The translations under genes and the position numbers were made by a program. DNA of 24,329 nucleotides, taken from positions 1-24,329 of the forward strand of contig CAYQOU010000060.1 of NCBI GenBank assembly GCA_964419255.1. Reading direction: 5' to 3'. This document shows positions 1-7,975 of this stretch, piece after piece. The stretch comes from CAZPHU01 sp964419255 (GTDB taxonomy: Bacteria > Fibrobacterota > Chitinivibrionia > Chitinivibrionales > CAYFVL01). The stretch's first letter is position 1; every line of letters starts with the position of its first letter. A model generated the notes under the pieces. The model did no database searches, was not told the DNA's origin, and saw only the letters and a program-made list of their open reading frames with translations.

Positions 1-216
1 AAAATAATCCGTGCTGACGGCTCGGTTGTTGACATAGCGATGGATAAGAGTTTCTGGAGTGGCAAGACAAAGCAGCAGTATGTTCTTTATCCCGGTGATA
101 CTCTTTACGTACCGGAATCCTTCCAGATTCCCTGGTCAGTATTCTCAACAGTTCTGGGTATACTCAATACATCCCTAAGCATTGTTTTGGCAATAAATAT
201 TCTGGCAAATAGATAA
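1..216 (+). CDS. C-terminal fragment of an SLBB/Wza-like polysaccharide export protein
   Basis: The reading frame is open from the first base to TAA at 214-216, giving the last 71 residues of a protein that starts outside the window. The fragment contains YVLYPGDTLYVPESF, the usual end of a soluble ligand-binding beta-grasp (SLBB) domain in Wza/GumB/KpsD-type export proteins. It then has a hydrophobic C-terminal helix (SVFSTVLGILNTSLSIVLAINILA), as in outer-membrane polysaccharide exporters whose C-terminus spans a membrane. The family exports capsule or exopolysaccharide through the outer membrane. The Wzz/tyrosine-kinase gene three genes downstream is the expected partner. The N-terminal export domain cannot be seen, so the exact family is inferred. 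Confidence 0.75.
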   Translation, partial: KIIRADGSVVDIAMDKSFWSGKTKQQYVLYPGDTLYVPESFQIPWSVFSTVLGILNTSLSIVLAINILANR

Positions 217-255
217 CGGGTCGCATGCGCACCTGTTTGAGGCAATACATTAATA

Positions 256-1176
256 ATGAGAAAACCGATTATTATCACCATTGGCAGCGGTAAAGGCGGT
301 GTGGGGAAAAGTACGGTAGTTTCCAATCTTGGCTCTGTTTTGGCCGGGGAGAAAAATTACCGTGTCGGTTTTGTCGATGCCGATTTAGGGGGTGCAAATC
401 TGCACACCTTTTTGGGTGTAAAGCGTCCAGCCAAAGGCATGCAGGACTTTCTGGCGGGGCGGGAGAAGTCGCTTCAGGATGTTGCGCTTGAGACGGTTGT
501 GCCGAATACGTGGCTGATAAGTGGCGCGAGTGACGTTTTGGAGCTGGCAAATCCCCGATACGCGCAAAAGCAGAGGCTGATTTCTCATTTGAATCGACTG
601 GATGCTGATTATGTGTTTGTGGATCTTGGGGCGGGGAGTGATTCGAATGTGGTCGATTTTTGTGCCTCGTTTGATCAGAATATAGTTATTTCCGACTCTC
701 AGCCGACCTCTGTGGAAAACGCGTATGGTTTTTTGAAAAACAGCCTGGTGAGGGGAGTCTTTAGATTATTTCCGGGAAGAAACGATGTGCGAGGAATGTT
801 AAAAAGCTTTACAGATCCAAAGTCTGTTGATGGGTGCGCGACGATGGATCAGCTGTTGCGGAAAATGAGCCGGAAAAATCCTGCAGAGGCGACCGTTGTC
901 CGTCAATGGCTTCAAAAGCGTCGTACCTACCTGATTCTGAATATGGTGAGAGATAATGAAGATATAGCCATAGGAAAGCGTTTCAGTCAGATAGTAAAAA
1001 AGTATCTGTCGATGCAGCTGCATTATATAGGATACGTCGGATTTGATCATGAAGTACGTTCGTCTCTCAGGCAGTATCGACCGGTTGTTACGCGGACGGA
1101 ATCTGAGATGCTGCTGTCGTGTTTTTCGGCAATTACCGATAATCTGGTGGTTTTGACAAAGGGAAAGAAAGGCTGA
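256..1176 (+). CDS. MinD/ParA-type (SIMIBI) P-loop ATPase
   Basis: The 306-residue product begins with a beta strand followed by the deviant Walker A motif GKGGVGKST (residues 12-20), with the signature lysine of MinD/ParA/Mrp/FlhG ATPases. GFVDADLGGANLH follows as the switch/Walker A' strand, and YVFVDLGAGSDSNVVDF as the Walker B region. Such ATPases dimerise on ATP and position or activate partner machinery at the membrane. FlhG/FleN is the closest overall style by length, but no flagellar gene is nearby, so a role in positioning or regulating the polysaccharide machinery is inferred from context. An amphipathic C-terminal membrane-targeting helix is not obvious. The ATG at 256 has only a distant GAGG upstream. 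The TGA stop shares one base with the next start (TGATG at 1174-1178). Confidence 0.85.
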   Translation: MRKPIIITIGSGKGGVGKSTVVSNLGSVLAGEKNYRVGFVDADLGGANLHTFLGVKRPAKGMQDFLAGREKSLQDVALETVVPNTWLISGASDVLELANPRYAQKQRLISHLNRLDADYVFVDLGAGSDSNVVDFCASFDQNIVISDSQPTSVENAYGFLKNSLVRGVFRLFPGRNDVRGMLKSFTDPKSVDGCATMDQLLRKMSRKNPAEATVVRQWLQKRRTYLILNMVRDNEDIAIGKRFSQIVKKYLSMQLHYIGYVGFDHEVRSSLRQYRPVVTRTESEMLLSCFSAITDNLVVLTKGKKG

Positions 1177-2027
1177 TGAGCTATTTAGAGCATTGGAAAC
1201 TTCGTGAAGGGGCTTTCGAGGAGCTTTGTGATACCCGGTTTTTTTTCGAAAGCGATGATCATCGTGAAGCTCTGGACAGATTGCTGTATGTGGTCAATGA
1301 TCGGAACATGAACATGGGACTGCTTACCGGTGAAGTCGGATCTGGAAAGACGATTACCAAAAACGTTCTTCAAAATTCTTTGCCCGATCATGATTTTGAG
1401 ATTGTCAGCTTCGAAAACTCATATTTTTCGTTTACTGATATTCTTCACCACATCATAACGCACATCACGTTTCGTGATCCCCGGGTAGCCATGGCTGATG
1501 ATCTGGAAATACCTGAGCGAAATGATAAATATCTTTTAATGCAGTGCTTCAGAGAGAAACTGGATAGGTTGATTTACGAGGAAAAAAGACATCTGGTACT
1601 GATTTTTGATGAGGCACAGCTGGTGGAAGATTCGGTGCTGGACGAGTTGAAAACGTTGACAAATCTCTCCTCCGAAACGACCAGCTTTCTGACGGTTTTC
1701 CTGGTGGGACAGCCCGAGCTTCGGGAGAAAATCCGTTTACTCAAGCAGATTGATCAGCGGATATTTTTGCGGTTTCATCTCAATAATCTGGATTACAGCA
1801 ACACGGTCAAATATATCCGTCATCGTTTACTTGTGGCCGGTGCGCAGAATTCCACACTATTCACCAGTCTGGGCTACGAGAGGATCTTTCGGTCAACCGG
1901 TGGGGTTCCAAGAGAAATTAACAGACTATGTAAGCTGGCATTGACATATGGATATGCACAGAATTTGAATCAAATATCACGGGAAGACATCGAAGTTATT
2001 CTGGACGATTTGCAGAGGCATATCTGA
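1176..2027 (+). CDS. ExeA-like AAA ATPase (PEP-CTERM/exopolysaccharide locus type)
   Basis: The 283-residue protein opens with MSYLEHWKLREGAFE, the hallmark N-terminus of ExeA/GspA-type and PEP-CTERM-locus secretion ATPases. Walker A is GEVGSGKT (residues 52-59) and Walker B is VLIFDEAQ (141-148). A sensor region with LVGQPELREKI and an arginine-rich stretch (DQRIFLRFHL) follow, then a C-terminal helical lid with STGGVPREINRLCKLAL. It lacks the peptidoglycan-binding C-terminus of true ExeA, which matches the shorter ATPases found in exopolysaccharide and exosortase loci. It overlaps its neighbours by one base at each end (TGATG), implying translational coupling. No exosortase or PEP-CTERM protein is visible in the window. 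Family assignment is firm; the substrate is unknown. Confidence 0.88.
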   Translation: MSYLEHWKLREGAFEELCDTRFFFESDDHREALDRLLYVVNDRNMNMGLLTGEVGSGKTITKNVLQNSLPDHDFEIVSFENSYFSFTDILHHIITHITFRDPRVAMADDLEIPERNDKYLLMQCFREKLDRLIYEEKRHLVLIFDEAQLVEDSVLDELKTLTNLSSETTSFLTVFLVGQPELREKIRLLKQIDQRIFLRFHLNNLDYSNTVKYIRHRLLVAGAQNSTLFTSLGYERIFRSTGGVPREINRLCKLALTYGYAQNLNQISREDIEVILDDLQRHI

Positions 2028-5000
2028 TGAGTGATCAAAAAAGAAGACGCTTGAGTCTGGGCGATATTATTCGTAAGATGAATGAGGAGGCGCAAAAATC
2101 TCCTCCGTCGAATACTCATTCGGAAAAGATATCTGTTGCCGATGATCGTTCGACCGGAAATCAGCCGCATGTGCACAGGCCCGGATATCTCAGGTCATCT
2201 TCTGCAAAACTGCCCGCTCAGCCACATTTTGGGCAACCCAGTTTAACACAACCGCAGACCAGTGGTGTATCCGAAAAAAAACTCGCGCAAACGGCAACCG
2301 CGGTCGAGCAAAAGCCCTCCCCGGTTGAAAAAAGAGGTCCTGTTTCACACACCGAACACCCGGACACGCACCCGGAGGCGGTGCAAATTGCCCCCCTTAC
2401 TGCCGGTGCTTATGAAGAGGCCGAGGAGGAAGAATTTGACTTTTTCAAGTATGTGAATATCATTTTACGGCGTAAAGCAATTGTTACCTTTGTTACCGTG
2501 ATAATGGCTATTTTCACTGTCTTCAATTTCCTTAATGCACCAAAATATTACATTGCCAAGGCACGGCTGCTTTTCCGAATACAAACCAACAAAATAATCG
2601 AGGATGCCCATTCGGTTCGGTTGTTCATCGCAAAGGAACAAATCCTCAACACTCATCTTGAGTTACTAAAGTCTCGCAGCGTTCTTGAGCAGGTAGAGCA
2701 AAATCTTCACGGAGAAATTGAATCGGAGAAGATCGCGGGTGGATTGGGAATAAAGCAGGGAGAAACAAATGGAGAGAAGAACAGCGTAATCGAACTGAGC
2801 TTCAAGCATCCGAAAGCCCAGACAGCCGCGGATGTGGTAAACAACCTGTGTAAAACCTATATCGATTACAGCCGTGGCGTAAATACGCAGGAGCAGACGC
2901 GGCTGATTGTGAAGCTCGAAACGCAAATTGAAAAACTGGAAAAGGAGCTTGCGGAAAGGGAAAACGCACTTCGCTATTTTAAAGAAAAAAACCGAATGGT
3001 ACAGCTTTCCAGTGAAGCAAACCTTGCGGTAAAGAAGCTTTCCAGTATGGAGCTGGCCCTTCAACAGACGCAGCTTGACCTTCTCAGTAGCAAAGAAAAA
3101 CTCAATACTCTCAAAGCTCAAATCGGGCGCCAGGAAGTAAACATCGTTCAGTCGATGACATATAAAAATCCCTATCAGGAGAAAATATCCGAGCTTGAGC
3201 TGCAACTAAATACGCTATCCGCGGAGTATAGTGATGATCATTACAAGATAAAGACCATAACACAGCAAATTGAGAAGCTGAAGCAGGCTATGCAGAGCGT
3301 GATCGCCAATGAGGCTGCAACGCAGACATTTATAAAAAATCCCATCCGGGAGTCTCTGCTGCAGACTTTGGTAAACCAGTCTATCGAAATATCGGCACTT
3401 GAAACTAAGAGAACAGCTCAGGAACAGATAATCGAGAAGCTGAATGTCGAATTGAAGGAACTTCCCTCTCTGGAGCAGCGATATGCACATCTACAGCGTG
3501 AAACAGAATCGCTTGTACAGACCTTGCGAATGCTGAAGACAAAATATGAGGAAACCAAAATCCAGAGGGATGCTCAGGAAAGTGATCTGAAAATATTTGA
3601 ATTGGCTGAAGTGCCTGAGAATGCCATTTCAAGCAAAAGTATGTCAAGCATACTGATCGGTATCATTGTCGGCATTATCCTCGGTATAGCCATAGCCTTT
3701 GTAATCGAATATCTCGATCAGACAGTCAAGGAGCCGGCGGAAGTTGAAAAGTCACTGGACCTGTCTTTGCTTGGCGTTGTTCCGTTGATCGAGACGGAAA
3801 GTGCGATTATCGAAAACACGGAGATGCTCGCCAAGAGTGTACTTGAACCATTCCGTGCTCTGAGGGCAAATTTAAAACATCTCACTTCCAAAGGTAACAA
3901 GCGTGTTCTGATGCTCTGCAGCGCCGTTAAAGGGGAGGGGAAAACAACGCTTGCGGTAAACCTTGCAATCACTTTCGCACTTGACGGTAAGAGGGTTGTC
4001 ATCATTGATGCGGATCTGAGGCGACCGCAGGTGCACCACTATCTCAATCTGTCAAAGGAAAACGGCTTCTCGGATTATTTGCTGGGCAAGAAGGAAATCG
4101 ACAGCATCCTCAAAGATTCACATCATGACAATCTGAAGGTGATAACCTCAGGAGAGCGCCCGAATAATCCAGCCGAACTGCTGGGTACACCTCAGTTTGA
4201 CCGCATGTTAGAGGAGATCCGTGCTTACGGGGATCTGATAATCTTTGATTCTCCGGCGCTGCTTCCGGTAAGTGATTCGATCACCATGGCTCCGAAGATG
4301 GACGGGTGTATTATGGTGGTGCGTACTATGTGGACACCCCAGAAAGCAGCCAAACAGGCGAAAAGTCAAATCACCCGCATCGGCTCAAAAATCATGGGGG
4401 GGGTACTCAATGGGGTATCACAATCTCATGGGTATTATCCATATTATTATGGATATTACGGATATAAATATTCCTACTACGAAGATGAAACCCCTGAAAA
4501 GTTTTCTTTTCGCCGATTCGCACTCAAAACAGAAGAAAAAATCAAGCAGTCTTTTACAGAAATGACAACAGCGGCTCCGCATACTATCGCTGGACTCCTG
4601 GCTTTTGGCGGGTATCTGTGTCGTAAAAAAACATTCTGGATACTTTCACTCACATTTATAACGCTGATTGCTGCCGGGATAATTTATAAGCCGAAATGGA
4701 CGGGAGAGCAAAACCGCTCTCTGGTTCAACGAATCTCACCCGTACAAACCAGCTCCTCTCAAGCACCAGTATCGAAAAACATCTCTCCGATCCGGATAGA
4801 AACCAGGAGTCGGGATGATATACAACCAGGTAACCGGCAGGAGGCGAGTTTCGACGTGCAGTCTCCGATGAGCTTTCAACCTGCTGCCACTCACAGTTTT
4901 CTATCGTCCTATAAAGATTCCTTAGCCGCATGGATACAAGCCCTGAACAATCATGATACCAACCGTCTTTTGTCCTTTTATGACCAAAGCCGATTCAAAT

Positions 5001-5245
5001 TTCCCGGGGGTACCTATAGACAGTGGGTAGATCATGTTAAAAACCGGCTGATTCCTCATACGGGTGAAAGTTTCATAGCCGTCGAAGAGATGAAAGCCTC
5101 TGTTTATCAGCGGAAGTTTGTGAAAACGGAACTGGTCAGTCGACTGTCAGACGGCACTACCGAGATCGAAGAAATAAGAACAATGATATGGGCCCCCACC
5201 GGGTCTCGCTGGCGCATAATTGGGCAGAAGAATCGTCACAGATGA
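2027..5245 (+). CDS. Wzz-type polysaccharide co-polymerase fused to a BY tyrosine kinase, with an extra TM and NTF2-like tail
   Basis: This 1072-residue protein has a disordered cytoplasmic N-terminus (about 1-135), a Wzz domain with TM1 near 150-170, long coiled coils (about 270-520) ending in a GNVR-like segment (LPSLEQRYAHLQRETES), and TM2 near 542-563. A bacterial tyrosine-kinase domain follows: Walker A AVKGEGKTT (633-641), Walker A' IIDADLRRP (659-667), Walker B LIIFDSP (737-743). A cluster of 11 tyrosines at 803-820 is the likely autophosphorylation site. Normal Wzc/EpsB-type kinases end there. This one continues through a third hydrophobic segment (about 869-886) to a domain at about 956-1072 with the pattern FYD..RF, G..W, W.IIG. 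That tail resembles the C-terminus of the L,D-transpeptidase encoded at 10578-11936. The tail should lie outside the inner membrane. The family controls polysaccharide chain length and export. The stop overlaps the next start (ATGA). Confidence 0.9.
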   Translation: MSDQKRRRLSLGDIIRKMNEEAQKSPPSNTHSEKISVADDRSTGNQPHVHRPGYLRSSSAKLPAQPHFGQPSLTQPQTSGVSEKKLAQTATAVEQKPSPVEKRGPVSHTEHPDTHPEAVQIAPLTAGAYEEAEEEEFDFFKYVNIILRRKAIVTFVTVIMAIFTVFNFLNAPKYYIAKARLLFRIQTNKIIEDAHSVRLFIAKEQILNTHLELLKSRSVLEQVEQNLHGEIESEKIAGGLGIKQGETNGEKNSVIELSFKHPKAQTAADVVNNLCKTYIDYSRGVNTQEQTRLIVKLETQIEKLEKELAERENALRYFKEKNRMVQLSSEANLAVKKLSSMELALQQTQLDLLSSKEKLNTLKAQIGRQEVNIVQSMTYKNPYQEKISELELQLNTLSAEYSDDHYKIKTITQQIEKLKQAMQSVIANEAATQTFIKNPIRESLLQTLVNQSIEISALETKRTAQEQIIEKLNVELKELPSLEQRYAHLQRETESLVQTLRMLKTKYEETKIQRDAQESDLKIFELAEVPENAISSKSMSSILIGIIVGIILGIAIAFVIEYLDQTVKEPAEVEKSLDLSLLGVVPLIETESAIIENTEMLAKSVLEPFRALRANLKHLTSKGNKRVLMLCSAVKGEGKTTLAVNLAITFALDGKRVVIIDADLRRPQVHHYLNLSKENGFSDYLLGKKEIDSILKDSHHDNLKVITSGERPNNPAELLGTPQFDRMLEEIRAYGDLIIFDSPALLPVSDSITMAPKMDGCIMVVRTMWTPQKAAKQAKSQITRIGSKIMGGVLNGVSQSHGYYPYYYGYYGYKYSYYEDETPEKFSFRRFALKTEEKIKQSFTEMTTAAPHTIAGLLAFGGYLCRKKTFWILSLTFITLIAAGIIYKPKWTGEQNRSLVQRISPVQTSSSQAPVSKNISPIRIETRSRDDIQPGNRQEASFDVQSPMSFQPAATHSFLSSYKDSLAAWIQALNNHDTNRLLSFYDQSRFKFPGGTYRQWVDHVKNRLIPHTGESFIAVEEMKASVYQRKFVKTELVSRLSDGTTEIEEIRTMIWAPTGSRWRIIGQKNRHR

Positions 5246-6822
5246 AAATGGAAAGACGAAAAAGGCGACGAATAGTGAGAAACAGCATTTATGCTGTATT
5301 GCTGCTTGCAATCGGCTTACAGGCGTTTCTGTTCGTTCGTGATTTTCGGGCACCGGCACAGCTGCCGGATTCAGAAAGTTTTGAGGTCTCAATTCAGGGG
5401 AATATCAAAAAACCGGGTACTTATCGGGTCGCCGAAGGTACTACTCATTTTGAAATCCTGCAGGTTGCCGGCGTACGCTCTACGTCAGATATAACACCTT
5501 TTAACTTGACGGCTCAAATCGAATCGGGCCAGGATCTGACGGTTGGAGAACTGGATCAACCGGTTGCTCTGAAGGACAATGTGCGGTTGGAGTTTTTACT
5601 TGGAGAAATAAGTATTCTCTCAAAGGATGGGCGGTTACGTCCACAACAGGAGGGGATGAGCATAACGGAAGGGGATCGTGTTATAACCGATGAGCAGGCG
5701 CAGGCTGAATTGTCTCTAAACACATATTCTCGAATCGATATGGATAATTTTTCGGAATTGTCCTTCGACAAAATAGGGGAGAACAGGGATGGGAAACAGT
5801 TCCATGAACTCTTTCAGAGAACCGGACTGTGCTGGTACAAAATCAATTATGCAGAAAAATCGCAGGTTTTTAAGGTGATTACTCCACTGGCAACCGTTAC
5901 GGTAGCCGGAAAGGGAGCAAATTTTACTATCGATGTGAAGTATTCTGAAGTGGTTGTCGATGTAACGGATGGGTTGTTGCTGATTGAGCGTCCGAAAAGC
6001 GGGGAGGCGATTAACCTGATCGCCGGACAGACGGTGAGAATATATGATGACGGGCGTCCTTTTCAGGTTTCCAAAACGCAACAGGAAATCAGTGCAAGCG
6101 AACGGTTTTCGGAGCTGACCCGAATGAAAACAGAGGCGATGTTGAAGCATATGCCTTTCAATTTTCTGTTTTGCGGGTTACCAGTTGTCTTTCATGCGGT
6201 CAGCGTTCAGTTTCAGAAGGGGGAAGTGCATATTATCCACATTCCGGCAAACACGGCTGTCGGAGAGTTTGCGCAGGGGTTTTCGACTCTCCAGGAGGCT
6301 TTCCTCTATGGAGGTCCGTCGTTTGCGAGTTCTCTGGTCGAAAGAATCCTTAATACCCAAATGCCCAAGTATATGGTGATGGAAAAGGAGGATATTCTTC
6401 GTTTAGCGTCCATGCTCGGTGGGGTTTCGGTGACGGTTGACCCCCGTGCCGCTTCGGCATTAAACATAAAGAGTGGCTCGCAGATGATTAGTGGCGAAAT
6501 GTTAATGAAATATCTAAGTCCGGGTATATCCGGCAGCAAAGACAATGAGTTACGACAAATGCAGGTGCTGAAGGCAATCTTTGGTATGCTGGAAAGCAAG
6601 GAGGTGATTATGACCGGCATGCTTGCGGATCAGATATTTTCGTCCATAGATGCTAATGTCTCACCCACGGAGATAATGCGGCATTATCGCAATTTCAGCA
6701 GTCGGTCTAACTGGCAGCTGGTTACTCACTCTCTGCCGGGCCGACAGAAAATGCAGAGTAGCCGTCTGTTGCACGACCCTATACTTGAGCGTTCCAGAAC
6801 TATTTTAACTACCCGCAAATGA
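5242..6822 (+). CDS. SLBB-FecR-LCP-like envelope fusion protein
   Basis: I chose the ATG at 5242, which overlaps the upstream stop as ATGA; an in-frame ATG at 5188 lies deep inside the kinase gene and is less likely. The 526-residue product has a basic N-terminus and one TM (about 15-35), so most of it should be outside the inner membrane. An SLBB-like beta-grasp (VSIQGNIKKPGTYRV, about 46-100) is followed by a FecR-like beta-rich domain (about 112-268, including TPLATVTVAGKGANFTID). The C-terminal region (about 307-487) keeps the LytR-CpsA-Psr layout: a beta strand ending HIPANT where the family has SIPRDT, then YGGPSFASSLVERIL, LASMLGGVSVTVD and LRQMQVLKAI. The arginines that LCP glycopolymer transferases need appear to be gone. 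It may bind rather than transfer a polysaccharide-lipid substrate. Domain calls are by eye. Confidence 0.72.
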   Translation: MKMERRKRRRIVRNSIYAVLLLAIGLQAFLFVRDFRAPAQLPDSESFEVSIQGNIKKPGTYRVAEGTTHFEILQVAGVRSTSDITPFNLTAQIESGQDLTVGELDQPVALKDNVRLEFLLGEISILSKDGRLRPQQEGMSITEGDRVITDEQAQAELSLNTYSRIDMDNFSELSFDKIGENRDGKQFHELFQRTGLCWYKINYAEKSQVFKVITPLATVTVAGKGANFTIDVKYSEVVVDVTDGLLLIERPKSGEAINLIAGQTVRIYDDGRPFQVSKTQQEISASERFSELTRMKTEAMLKHMPFNFLFCGLPVVFHAVSVQFQKGEVHIIHIPANTAVGEFAQGFSTLQEAFLYGGPSFASSLVERILNTQMPKYMVMEKEDILRLASMLGGVSVTVDPRAASALNIKSGSQMISGEMLMKYLSPGISGSKDNELRQMQVLKAIFGMLESKEVIMTGMLADQIFSSIDANVSPTEIMRHYRNFSSRSNWQLVTHSLPGRQKMQSSRLLHDPILERSRTILTTRK

Positions 6823-6836
6823 ATAATGTATTTTAC

Positions 6837-6992
6837 CTGAGTTGAGCGATTCTCTTGCGGTGATTCGCGCAATTCCTTGGGGCGTAAGGGTTTCAGCACC
6901 CCTGAAAGATTGGGGCGTATTTGCTACGATAGCACGATTGCTTCAATCTTTCTGCACATTAAGGAATCGCGCGACTCATCCGCTCAACTCAG
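6837..6992 (+). repeat. Structured intergenic repeat, copy A, with 12-bp terminal inverted repeats
   Basis: The element fills most of the gap before rfbD. It is bounded by a perfect 12-base inverted repeat, CTGAGTTGAGCG at 6837-6848 and CGCTCAACTCAG at 6981-6992. Bases 6841-6986 match a second copy at 9014-9161: the first 56 bases align without gaps at 46 identities, GCACGATTG.TTCAA is shared in the middle, and 18 bases at 6969-6986 are identical. Nested stems are visible: 6866-6878 with 6961-6973 (12 of 13 pairs) and 6882-6892 with 6945-6955 (10 of 11, using G-U pairs). It could be a MITE-like element or a small structured RNA. No open frame in it looks like a gene. The rest of this intergenic stretch holds only the palindrome at 7012-7032. 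Confidence 0.8.
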
Positions 6993-7011
6993 ATTCAAGA
7001 TACGCACGCTA

Positions 7012-7032
7012 CGCGAGCGGATATCCTTCGCG
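7012..7032. promoter_or_regulatory. Imperfect 21-bp palindrome upstream of rfbD
   Basis: CGCGA (7012-7016) and TCGCG (7028-7032) flank the perfect 8-base palindrome GGATATCC (7019-7026). It lies about 40 bases before the rfbD start. It could be an operator or a short RNA hairpin. No T-tract follows, so it is not an intrinsic terminator. Function is inferred from position only. Confidence 0.35.
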
Positions 7033-7071
7033 AAATGTATCCGGTAATCTCTTTTCCCTCGAGTGCAGCAC

Positions 7072-7935
7072 ATGAAAATTTTAGTTATTGGCAGCAAAGG
7101 GCAACTGGGATCAGACATGTGTATCAGTTGCCGCAAACACGGGCATCAGGTCTGGCCGGTGGATGTACCCGATATTGATATCACCACAGAGTCGTCTGTT
7201 CGGGATGTGATCTCAGGGTTAAAGCCGGAGGTGGTGATAAACTGCGCGGCATTTACTGATGTGGATGCATGTGAACAGAGGCAGGAGCTTGCGTTTGCGG
7301 TCAATGGCATTGGTGTCGAAAATATCGGCAGGCAAAGTGCGACCGTTGGTTCCCGTGTCATACACATATCCACCGATTATGTATTCGATGGCACCAAAAA
7401 GAGTGCCTATATCGAAACCGATTCACCCTGTCCGCAATCTATATACGGAAAATCGAAGCTGGCGGGTGAAGAGGCGCTTGGCAGGACAAACGAAAAATCG
7501 GCTATTCTGCGAGTCGCCTGGCTCTATGGGGTGTACGGTAAGAACTTTGTCAAGACTATTCGCCGGGTTGCCCGGCAAAAGGCGCAGGAAGGCGCAAAAC
7601 TAAGTGTGGTGAATGATCAGTTTGGGACCCCTACCTACACAGGGGATGTGTGTGCCCAGACTCTCAAAATATTGCAAGACGATTATTACGGAATATTTCA
7701 CTGCACCAATGAAGGTGAGTGTACCTGGTTTGATTTTGCCTCACATATAATCGATTGCAGTGGTATTTCCGTACAGATAGAACCATGCACAACAGATGCT
7801 TTCCCTCGGCCCGCACCGCGTCCTCACAATTCGGTGCTTGAGAACAAGAGGCTGAAGGAGGCCGGCATTCATTGTATGCGCGATTGGAAAGATGCGTTCG
7901 CATCATTTTTAAAGGAAGAAAAAGTCTCGGAATAA
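7072..7935 (+). CDS. rfbD: dTDP-4-dehydrorhamnose reductase (RmlD)
   Basis: The product catalyses the last step of dTDP-L-rhamnose synthesis, the NAD(P)H-dependent reduction of dTDP-4-keto-L-rhamnose. The start at 7072 gives MKILVIGSKGQLGSD, the family's normal N-terminus; an in-frame GTG at 7063 would add three residues. Visible features are the nucleotide-binding glycine motif (GSKGQLG), NCAAFTDVDACE, the STDYVFDG strand and the catalytic YGKSK (Tyr-x-x-x-Lys). GTPTYTGD follows. Length, 287 residues, is normal. It sits 40 bases before rfbB, and the two probably form one transcript. RmlA and RmlC, needed for the first and third steps, are not in the window. The pair lies between two copies of an intergenic repeat. 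Confidence 0.95.
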   Translation: MKILVIGSKGQLGSDMCISCRKHGHQVWPVDVPDIDITTESSVRDVISGLKPEVVINCAAFTDVDACEQRQELAFAVNGIGVENIGRQSATVGSRVIHISTDYVFDGTKKSAYIETDSPCPQSIYGKSKLAGEEALGRTNEKSAILRVAWLYGVYGKNFVKTIRRVARQKAQEGAKLSVVNDQFGTPTYTGDVCAQTLKILQDDYYGIFHCTNEGECTWFDFASHIIDCSGISVQIEPCTTDAFPRPAPRPHNSVLENKRLKEAGIHCMRDWKDAFASFLKEEKVSE

Positions 7936-7975
7936 TCACCTGATTTTTACTGCACGATTCGAGAGGAATAGATAG

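Noticed and set aside
5188..5241. Upstream ATG giving an 18-residue longer FecR/LCP-like protein
   Set aside because: It would overlap the kinase gene by 58 bases; ATG 5242 gives the ATGA coupling seen elsewhere in the window and places the basic residues right before the TM.
6842..7075. 77-codon frame inside the intergenic repeat before rfbD
   Set aside because: It follows the repeat rather than any protein-like pattern, and copy B is not open in the same frame with a similar product.
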